This document shows positions 1 to 8,307 of a stretch of 64,000 bases of DNA, one piece after another. Position numbers and translations under genes: made by a program. Location of the stretch: the NCBI GenBank assembly GCA_001510575.1, contig LNGK01000003.1:3425732-3489731 (forward strand). The letters run 5' to 3'. Positions within the stretch are counted from its first letter, which is position 1. The number at the start of each line of letters is the position of its first letter. This DNA comes from Knoxdaviesia capensis (Eukaryota > Ascomycota > Sordariomycetes > Microascales > Gondwanamycetaceae). Under the pieces are notes generated by a model. It was not told the origin of the DNA, did no database searches, and was given only the letters and a program-made list of their open reading frames with translations.

Positions 1-647
1 AGACAACCCTCCCCCCCCATGTTTCAATGGCGCCGGCGTCCCCGTCGCTAAGAGTCGAAAGGACACCAAGTGTGTCTGGGCTGCGCGCGAATCACGGAGA
101 AAAGAGACGACCACAAAATATTATGTGTCGTTTTGCATCATCTGGAGGGCCCAACGTGCTAACTGAAAAAGGAAAAGACGAAGAAAAAAAATAGGAGACC
201 AGGGGTGAGGAATACCACAGAAAACGCACACTTGGGATGTGTGGTTCTTCTTCTTTTCTCCTTTAGTATAGCCATATTTATTTTATTTTATTTTTTTCTC
301 GGGCTTGGGGTTCGTGCTGGAGCTGAAGGCTCTGTGCTTCTGCAAGGCGGGACAAAAAAAAAGGGCCAGTTGGGAGAGGTCTGACTGTCATTGTCGTTGG
401 TCATGGAGATGGATGATGTGTGCTGTCACTTCTCTGGGGAGGGGGTTCGGCACTATGGTGTTTTCGGTATAGCTATCGCGGATATCAAAAGGTGTTCTGC
501 AGCACGGCCAAAAATGAAGCCAAAACGGGGTCCACAGAGCCGTGATTTGATGCCACTACTGCTTGTCCAGCCCCAAACACGAAGGGATCAGACCATCGTA
601 TCATCTGTGGCTGTATCTATGTATCTAGATTTTTATCTCTACGAACA

Positions 648-700
<53 letters not shown>

Positions 701-758
701 GTGTGTGCGCCACGATCCGGCAGGAGCACGGCCCGCTAACGAGGACGCGCCCCCGCGT
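1..758. other. 3' flank of the tryptophanyl-tRNA synthetase gene, no gene seen
   Basis: This stretch lies downstream of the minus-strand synthetase and runs to the window edge. It has A- and T-rich patches and a long AG microsatellite at 651-698. The open frames across it are driven by the repeat and resemble no protein family. Confidence 0.6.
651..698. repeat. (AG)24 microsatellite
   Basis: About 24 uninterrupted AG dinucleotides lie roughly 60 bases past the stop codon of the tryptophanyl-tRNA synthetase gene, probably within its 3' untranslated region. On the transcript strand this would read as a CU tract. Length variation between isolates is likely. Confidence 0.97.
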
Positions 759-3309
759 TCAGGCCTGGGACTTCTCCTGCGCCTTCGCCGCCTTCTTCTC
801 CTCAATCATCTTCATCTTCTGCAGCTTCTTCAGCTGGTTCTTGGTCATCTTGCCGTCGCCGCCCTCCTCACCGCCATCTGCCGCTGCGCCCGCCGGAACC
901 GGCACAACCACCTCTGCGCGCGCCGCCGCCGCCGCCGCCGCCACCGCCGCCGCCTTCGCGTTGCCGCCCCACACCAGCGGCCGCGGCGTCATGAACAGCT
1001 TGACCGTCTCGTCCGACACCTGGCTGCGCCGCGTCTGGAACTCGCCGACGTAGTCCTGCAGGAACTGGATGCACAGCGCCTTCAGCTCGCCTGTGAGCAT
1101 GCGGCCGGTCTCGTACTCCGTCTTGATGCGGGCAAGCTCCTATTTGTACATGAAATTAGAACCCCCAGGTGTCACCCCAAACAGGGGGGGAACGGGACAA
1201 TTTCGCTGGTCAGCCTTTTTTTGGTCTAGGTGCATAGGGAGACAGCAAGCGCGGGGAGGCGTCTGCTGGGGGGGTCGCGTAATGGCGGGGAATACTGTTA
1301 CTAACCGCATCATCCTCGAGGAAGAATAGGAGGTATTGGTAGGAAACATCGACATCGGCGTTTCCGCCCTTTTCACGGTGCTCCTCCACCGTCTCCCGGC
1401 CTCCGGAAAAGGCATACCTGTATTGGTGGAGATACATGTTAGCAAGTGAACGTGAACATGGTGATAGCGAGGCACACGGAGTGTCGTAGAGCTACAACTT
1501 ACTTGTTGATCTTGGTCTTGATCTGTTTCGCCGAATCTGTCAAGAAGATAGCGGATGTGTCGTCACTGGCAGACATCTGGAGTCTAGGGTTAGCACACTG
1601 GGGCTGATAGGGGTGGGTATCTTCATCCAGCTTCTTACCTTGGATCCGGGTCCCTGGAGGGCATCGAGGAAGCGCATGTGAACTGTGTGTGAGCGTGGTG
1701 TTAGCCTTTGAACCCTCAGAAATCCCAGACAGTGCACTTACTCAGGGCCGGCTTGGCATAGTGAAGCCGGGCCGCCACGTCTCTCGTCAGGCGGAAGTAC
1801 GGGTCCTGGTCAATGGCACACGGAATGAGGCACGGGATGGCGTTGGATTTCGACTCGTCCTCGCCGAAGATGTGCGGGAAACTGGACGCGAAGGAGGTTG
1901 CGCCCTGGATGCTGGCAAAGTGAACCTTGCCGATATTTGAGCTTCACACGGGGTGACCGTCTTAGTACTGGGACAGTTCGGACAGTTCTTGGAGGATGGT
2001 ATAAGCCACTGGGCACGGTACTCACCTCTCGTCAAACCCGAAGACTTTGCAGGCAGTGTTCAAGCTGTAACAGCGGGGATTGTTAGTAAATGACAACGTC
2101 TCGTCTTAAACATTGCAACAAGAGATGAACTGACCTGGTGAGCTTGGCGAACCGAGTAATGTTGCGATAGAAAGCTCCTCCCATAAAGTCGTAGCTATTT
2201 AGAGAAGGTAAGTGAGTTCAGTGGAATATACTCCAAGTATGGTTTCCAAAGCCGGATGGCCGAGGAGAGGTCGAGTCCCGGCGGACTGAGAGTCACTTAC
2301 TCGGAGAAGATGAACGTCTTGGCAGGGTCGAAGCCAACGCTGATAATGTCCTTGACCTAGTGCCCGGAACAACAGTAATATTGTTAGTATAAGCAAGACA
2401 CAGACAGAGAGTGAACTTTGATAAGACGCATACTCACGTTCTTCGCGGTGTATCCCATGACTTCCTCGACTGTGCGCTTCTCATTGAACACTGCAAGACG
2501 TGTACGTTAGTACACTAACACCGGTTTTATAACACGGGGACAGCTCCATAGTTTACTACGAGAGGCACTTACAGAACTTTTCATCTGCATAAGGAGTAGA
2601 CGAGTGAGGTTAGCACAGGAGCCTGAGAGGACAACACTGGGACTGCTTCAACATACCGTCCGTCATCATGATGATCAGCGGGACATCAAGAACATCTTGA
2701 ATCCACTTGACGAACTGGAACACCTGGACGTGGCCAACGTGCATCCTAGGAAAGAGTTAGCACTCTGCCAAGTTCGAAACACGCATGCTGAGGGAGGAGA
2801 CACTCACGAGTCACTGCTGGGGCCGCGTCCGGTGTACAGGAAGAACGGCTCATTCTGCACAGAGAGAGGTGGTTGAGGTTAGCCAGGCAAGAGTTCCCAC
2901 TTGCAAACCAGGGCAGAGAGAGAGAGAGAGAGAGAGAGAAGGGCCCCCGGCCCGGCCGCGATCACACAGACACACACGCGCATACCTTCTCAAAGCGATC
3001 GAGAATCTGCGACATGTCGCGGTGGCTGAACACGATCTGGCGGCGCATGAAGCGGTGCGGCTTGTGCCCCGTGACGCGCTCGAAGCGCTCCAGCAGCGCG
3101 TCGTCGATCAGCGTGGTGCCGAACTCCTCCGTCAGCTTGCGGTAGTCGATGGCCTTGACCTTGCCGTCGGCGCCAACCTCGCCCGACACGCTCCACGGGT
3201 TCACGTTCTGCTGCTTGGCCTCGGCGGCCGCGGCAGCCGCGTCGTCGCCGGGCGCAGAGGTCGCCGGCGCCGGCTCGGCCGGGACGGCGGCGGGTGCGGG
3301 TTCGACCAT
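759..3309 (-). CDS. WRS1: Tryptophanyl-tRNA synthetase, cytoplasmic
   Basis: This class I aminoacyl-tRNA synthetase charges tRNA-Trp in the cytosol. Thirteen coding exons can be placed on the minus strand: 3309-2986, 2854-2808, 2745-2657, 2584-2573, 2490-2438, 2356-2301, 2194-2135, 2064-2026, 1941-1742, 1682-1639, 1576-1503, 1417-1306 and 1139-759. They total 1491 nt and encode 496 residues. The HIGH-type signature reads HVGH at residues 126-129, after the conserved YTGRGPSS block. The KMSAS loop is at 308-312, split by an intron directly after its Lys. An Ala/Pro-rich N-terminus (about 1-40) and an Ala-rich, Lys-rich C-terminus extend beyond the roughly 430-residue yeast enzyme. Most introns carry CTAAC just before the acceptor. 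Exon 4 is only 12 nt and supplies the EKF of the MTDDEKF motif. The gene is divergent from SDO1. Function is secure; the exact splicing is inferred by frame and family match. Confidence 0.95.
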
Positions 3310-4249
3310 GGTGATTGATGGTGGTGTTTGGGGTGCTGGTGTGCTTTGAAGTTCTTGGAGGGGTGATCCCGCAACAGAATTTGGCTGCTTGAAGTGAGCT
3401 AGTTCGTTGTATGGGGAAATGGAGGACCCTTCTATTTGAAGAGAGAAAAGTCCAGAATCCAATCAGAAAATGAGTCACGCAAGATGTGTCAATATCAACC
3501 GGAATCCGGGGGACGGAATGGAAGACAATAAAGAGATTTTAGCGAGGTGCCGCCACAATGTGTTCTCTGTCTCTTTCCTTTCCTTTGGAGGGGTCAATAA
3601 CAACCATCAATGGTGGGGGGGTTGAAAGGTGGCTTGTTTGATACAGATTGCTGTGGCTCATGCGTTAAATATCCAGGGTCGAACCCTAGACCGGGATGGA
3701 TAAACCCTAGCCCCCGGTCTACAGGCGGGGTGAGCAGTGTATCAGCGGGCTGGTGCCCTGTATGTGAAAGCCTTCAGGGGGTCAAAGTTTAGCCAAGGGC
3801 GGGGTTTGGTGAGTGGTGCAGGTTATGCATGCCATCATCACTCATTCTTCATCATATCTCCAAACCCAATGTGTGGGGTAATATGTACCTGTTTTAATTT
3901 TTCTTGCAAGATATCTCCAAGCCGTTGATCTTATAGAGAAGCTCATATTCCCCAGTCTGGAAGGATTCATGATCTCCGGTGTCTTCCTCTGTAACTACTG
4001 TCTTCCGTGGTTTCTGTCAATAACTGACTGACACTTTGTTACTAGCTAGTGTTGACAGCTTTGACTCACACACAGCTTCCTGGATCTGAAAGTTGACATC
4101 AACACATCTCACACGACCTCGACACTCCGACATATCAGGCTCTCGTTGGACGCTGCATATAACAACACAGCACACATCGCAGATCACCGACCTCGCTCAT
4201 CCACCTCCCCTCCAATCTCATCCTCCTCACCCACACAACTCCGTCCACC
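3310..4249. promoter_or_regulatory. Shared upstream region of WRS1 (-) and SDO1 (+)
   Basis: These 940 bases separate two divergent translation genes and should hold both promoters. No clear TATA box stands out for either. A 9-bp inverted repeat (arms 3687-3695 and 3713-3721) with tRNA-promoter-like words sits inside it. Pyrimidine-rich sequence leads into the SDO1 start. Confidence 0.6.
3687..3721. repeat. Inverted repeat with 9-bp arms and flanking AACCCTAG copies
   Basis: Arms at 3687-3695 and 3713-3721 are perfect reverse complements around a 17-nt loop. The word AACCCTAG occurs twice, at 3682-3689 and 3703-3710. Read on the minus strand, GGTTCGACCC beside the hairpin resembles a tRNA B box, but no cloverleaf can be folded from it. 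Confidence 0.7.
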
Positions 4250-5200
4250 ATGTCCCGCATCAACCTCCCCTCCAACCAGATCAAGCTGACCAACGTGTCG
4301 CTGGTGCGCCTGAAGCGCGGCAAGAAGCGCTTCGAGATCGCCTGCTACAAGAACAAGGTGCTGGAGTGGCGCTCCGGCATCGAGACGGACCTGGACAACG
4401 TGCTGCAGATCCCCAACGTGTTCCTCAACGTGTCCAAGGGCCAGACCGCGCCGCGCGAGGACCTCGACACCGCCTTCGGCAAGGGCACCGCCGTCGACAA
4501 GATCATCCTCGAGATTCTCAAGAAGGGCGAGCTGCAGGTCGGCGACAAGGAGCGCGCCGCCCAGCTCGACCGCGTGCGCGCCGAGGTCGTCGGCATTGTC
4601 GCGAGCAAGCTGGTCGATCCGCGCACGAAGCGCGTGTACACGACCGGCATGATTGAGAAAGCGCTGGATATGCTGAGCGCCAGCGCACACTCCACCACCA
4701 CCACCACCACCACCACCACCACCGCCGAGGGTGCGGCAGCGGCGGCGGCGGCGGCAGCTGATGGGGAGGCGGCCCCGGCGCCGGTGGCACGCGAGCACCC
4801 GCTGTGGACGGGCGTGGTGGCCTCCAAGAGCGCCAAGAGCCAGGCCCTCGACGCCATGAAGGCGCTGATTGCCGCGCAGCCCATCCCCGTGGCCCGCGCC
4901 CGCATGAAGCTGCGCATCCTGTGCCCGACCAGCGTGCTCAAGCAGGCCGTCAAAGCCGCCAAGCCCGCCGCCGCCGCCGACGACGGCGAGGCCGCCCACA
5001 AGGCCGCCGGCACCGTCAAAGACAAGATCCTCAGCTACGTCGAGCAGGTCGAGTCGCAGGACGTGGCCGGCTCCGAGTGGGAGATGGTTGGCTTTGTCGA
5101 GCCGGGCGCCTTCAAGGGCCTGTCGGACTTTATTGGCGGCGAGACCAAGGGCAAGGGCCGCGTCGAGGTGCTGGATATGGCGGTTACGCATGAAGATTGA
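4250..5200 (+). CDS. SDO1: Ribosome maturation protein Sdo1 (SBDS family)
   Basis: SBDS/Sdo1 works with the GTPase Efl1 to release eIF6 (Tif6) from late pre-60S subunits in the cytoplasm. The 316-residue protein is encoded in one exon. The N-terminal FYSH-type domain is clear over about residues 1-95 (KLTNVSLVRLKRGKKRFEIACYKNKV and on). The central helical domain follows with its DPRTKRVYTTGMIEKAL block. A run of ten Thr from an (ACC)10 tract (residues 149-158) and an Ala-rich stretch then interrupt the protein, and the C-terminal domain resumes near residue 180. The family is usually about 250 residues, so the extra length is this insert plus an Ala-rich loop near residues 240-250. The start has a CACC context. 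It is divergent from WRS1, and convergent with RPS18. Confidence 0.95.
   Translation: MSRINLPSNQIKLTNVSLVRLKRGKKRFEIACYKNKVLEWRSGIETDLDNVLQIPNVFLNVSKGQTAPREDLDTAFGKGTAVDKIILEILKKGELQVGDKERAAQLDRVRAEVVGIVASKLVDPRTKRVYTTGMIEKALDMLSASAHSTTTTTTTTTTAEGAAAAAAAAADGEAAPAPVAREHPLWTGVVASKSAKSQALDAMKALIAAQPIPVARARMKLRILCPTSVLKQAVKAAKPAAAADDGEAAHKAAGTVKDKILSYVEQVESQDVAGSEWEMVGFVEPGAFKGLSDFIGGETKGKGRVEVLDMAVTHED
4694..4723 (+). repeat. (ACC)10 trinucleotide tract inside SDO1
   Basis: Ten in-frame ACC codons encode a Thr10 run between the central and C-terminal domains of the SBDS protein. A GC-rich Ala-coding stretch follows it. The repeat is a candidate for length polymorphism. Confidence 0.9.
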
Positions 5201-5739
5201 GTTGGGATACTTCTTTTTATGATACACGCGCAAATGGAAACGAACCGAAATGTCGATATTTACCAAAAGTTCTGACTACTTCTGACCCTTTACCATTCAT
5301 ATTCTATGTCCGTCCTACTGAACATTGAGGATATCTCCTTTGAATCTGCTCTCGTCTCGATGACTTCAGCGAAGCGTGTGTCTGCTGTGTTACGCGGAGG
5401 TACACCCTCTCCATATCCAGACCAGTGTCTCCATTCTGAGCTTAATCATGTGAGTGACCCGATCAGCAATGCTGTAAACTCCGAGGTTTGGCTTGATAAT
5501 TGCACACATCACAGTCACACCTGCACACACAGAGTATCGGCAAAGTAAAACCCCAATAAAGCTATGTTTTCTATCTGTAACAAAGCCATTGGAAAAAAGT
5601 GGCACGTTATCACATATAAAGACTGGTAATGAACAGAGAAAACCAGATCTGGAATGCAAGGGAAAACATCCGTCGCGCCTTTCCGTCCCAAGCCGTGAAA
5701 AAAGAAAAAAAGGACAACCAATAGTGAAAATCGTAACTT
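5201..5739. other. Convergent 3' regions of SDO1 and RPS18
   Basis: AT-richer sequence between two convergent genes should hold both polyadenylation regions. No open frame here resembles a protein. Confidence 0.6.
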
Positions 5740-7068
5740 TTAACCACCCTTCTTCTTCGACACACCGACGGTCCGTCCACGGCGGCCGGTGGTCTTGGTG
5801 TGCTGTCCACGCACACGGAGGCCCCAGTAGTGACGGAGACCACGGTGGGCACTGTGATGGGCGATGGTATGTTAGTAGGGAGATTTCTAATATGCAACCG
5901 ACACACGGCTTCATCCGTCATGCCGCGAGGGGCGAGTGCCACTAACCGGATCTTCTTGAGGCGCTCAAGATCGTCACGGAGCTTCGAGTCGACACCGTTG
6001 GCAAGAATATGCGAGTCCTTGCCGTCGACAATGTCCTTCTGTCGGTTAAGGAACCACGAGGGGATCTTGTACTGGGTGGGGTTCTGGAGGATGGTGACAA
6101 TACGCTCGAGCTCTTCCGAGGTGAGCTCACCGGCGCGCTTGCTCAGGTCGACATCGGCCTTCTTGCAAACAAGGTTGGAATAGCGGCGACCGACACCCTT
6201 AATCTTCTGTAGTTCGTGGAAAGAAAATGGGTTAGCTGGCGAACACGATATATGCAGAATTTGGGGGAAAGATGATACGTACAGTAAGGGCGTACATGAC
6301 TGAACAGCGATAAAAGTTTTCATGTTAGTAAACCGTTTGACATCTGCTTCGCATCTAGTCGGAATCGATCGATTGAGAACATACTCTTCTGCTCTATAAA
6401 ACGAAAGAGGTTCATGTTAGTATCTAGTTTCACAGATATATCGGGCGACGAGGATCCAACTTACTGCCGTCAACATTGGTGTTGAGCAGACGCAAAATGA
6501 ACTGGAAGTTCGTCCTAGAGTTCGAATTGATTAGAGTCGGAGTCCCGGGTTATCATCGATACGGACTGTGGTATCGGGGGTGATCTTACTTGTCTCCTGT
6601 GAGGAAGTTAGCAAAACTGATCTGTAGTGAAAAACGGTAGCTTGCACATAAAATGGAATCACAGTCTCCGGCACGTCCATGTTGTCTTGGTTTCCGCCAC
6701 GGAAGCTGCGATTTCAACGGCGTTGTTCAACCAACCACCGATTTGACAGCCGAGACTTTGTGAGTGGGCGGCAGGGCTTGACCCATCCAAGAACCCGTTC
6801 CATATCCGAATGGACGCCCAGATGTGCGAAATTGCCGTTCCGGACTACCGGCCCTACTGGGACATTCCTCTTGCCATGTACTGGCATATCGTCGGCGGCT
6901 CTGTCGAGAGGCTGTCGGGCCTCTTCATCGTGAAAACTGAACACTCGATCCGGGAAAGGCGCATCGTGGCCGGCGACCAAGACAAACGGCGGCGAGAGAC
7001 TGTGATTCCCGCATTGCAGCAGCAAGGGCATCTAAGAAGCAAAGAGACTTACCGGAAACAAGCGACAT
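5740..7068 (-). CDS. RPS18: 40S ribosomal protein uS13 (S18)
   Basis: uS13 lies in the head of the small ribosomal subunit and contacts P-site tRNA and the large subunit. Seven coding exons on the minus strand give exactly the family length of 156 residues: 7068-7053, 6596-6590, 6514-6465, 6393-6385, 6299-6283, 6206-5947 and 5851-5740. The protein starts MSLVSGDKTNFQFILRLLN and ends in the fungal VGVSKKKGG tail. It carries the helix-two-turn-helix block KIKGVGRRYSNLVCKKADV and the RGLRHYWGLRVRGQHTKTTG region. Exons 2, 4 and 5 are 7, 9 and 17 nt. Intron 1 is 456 nt, as is common for fungal ribosomal protein genes. Function is certain. The tiny exons are inferred because they alone restore the conserved N-terminus with canonical splice sites. 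Confidence 0.95.
6597..7052 (-). other. Long first intron of RPS18
   Basis: This 456-nt intron follows only 16 coding nucleotides and ends in CTAAC, then CACAG. An open frame on the opposite strand (6810-7157) crosses it but resembles nothing. I found no obvious snoRNA boxes. Long 5'-proximal introns of fungal ribosomal protein genes often aid expression. Confidence 0.75.
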
Positions 7069-8307
7069 ATTGGCGGTTGTGCGGCCTTTGTCGCTGTGAT
7101 TCTGGTGATGGGTTGGTTTTGGTTGTTGGAGAGGGAAAGGAAAAAAAGATGGATTAGATGGTGGGAGGAACTGGTGAAGCGGGCAGGAGAAATTTTGGCT
7201 TAGGCCCTTTGCAAATTGCTCCTGTGGTGCTTCTGGATCAGTCAGCAGGATTTTTGCGTGGAAAGTGTTTAGTTAGGGCTTCACACGTGATGCGGTGCTG
7301 GGGGTGTATGGTGGAAAAATTGGTGGGCAAATCAGGGCAGGGTTTTGCAAGATTGGGAGTGGCTGCATATATTTGGCCTTTCAAAGTATCCGCTTCTCTG
7401 TTGACTTCTGGCCAATCAGTTGTGTGATTTTGCTGAAGTATAGGTACAGATAGTATTGGTTAATTGACGCTTGAAGTCTTGTACCGATACATCCGCATCA
7501 AAGCTGATTCTTTCTCTTCACTTTCAAGCTTCGAGGGAAGAGGCAGAACATTTTCTAACTTCACCCTTGAAAGTGTGTGTTGAAAACCAATTGTGCTGCT
7601 TGTTCCGAAGCAAGCCGCCACTATGCCGCTATCGAGTGGCTTGCGGTGATTGTGTCTGGATCGGGATCTGGCATTGACCTGTCCGTCCCCTAATTCGGTT
7701 GGTGGTCACAAACCGGGCAACACTTTGGCATTTGCAGTTCTCACAGCCCCAGAAACAGAGTTCGGATTTGATATATCACGGCCTGGTAAGTACCAGAAGG
7801 CAAACCCTCAGGCTCATCGAAGAGGGTTCCTTTTGGTCGTATGGGGAGGGGGCAATTAGTTACCTATTGAAACTCCTATTCCTGATTAGGGCTGGCGCTG
7901 GGCTGAGATCTGGTGTCCAGGAGGCCTGACCTGAACTGGATTTTCGGGAATGACTGGGTCTAGACCTGACCTGCACGATGGGAGACGATACCACCATCCC
8001 ACTGGCATTCAACCCCCCCGAAAGACTCAGCCGCACCCATGTGGTGGCTCAACAGTCTGGCGTGAAGCTTCTGCAGACCTGATGAAGATCTGTGAGACAC
8101 TACTTGACGGGAGATGTGGTGGTACGAACTTGCCGGTTGACAGTGGCCTCGTGAAGATGTAATAACGGTGGTATATAAGAAGGGCCTCACGGCTCCTTTC
8201 CTGTCGAGAAGAGATTTTCTGGTTTGATATTACCCTCTCTATATTCACAGTCAAAGTTGTTTTCCGATCCTGTCACTTATTCTCCAATCACATCTCCAAC
8301 ATCCATC
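7069..8307. promoter_or_regulatory. Shared upstream region of RPS18 (-) and the HET gene (+)
   Basis: Divergent upstream DNA with no supportable gene. It holds a TATA box for the HET gene at 8172-8179. A TTAGTTAGGGCTT word near 7269-7281 lies upstream of RPS18 and resembles other telomere-like motifs in the window. Confidence 0.55.
8172..8179 (+). promoter_or_regulatory. TATA box of the HET-domain gene
   Basis: TATATAAG lies about 130 bases upstream of the HET-gene ATG, a plausible distance for a core promoter with a short leader. Housekeeping neighbours lack such a clear box, which fits a regulated gene. Confidence 0.55.

Noticed and set aside
2248..2284. TGGCCGAG and GGTCGAGTCC inside a WRS1 intron as a possible tRNA
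   Set aside because: The A-box-like and B-box-like words are only about ten bases apart, far too close for a tRNA, and no acceptor stem pairs.
6810..7157. 115-codon plus-strand frame crossing RPS18 intron 1 and start
   Set aside because: Composition looks protein-like, but it overlaps the RPS18 start on the other strand, has no family match and lies mostly in an intron. Probably chance.
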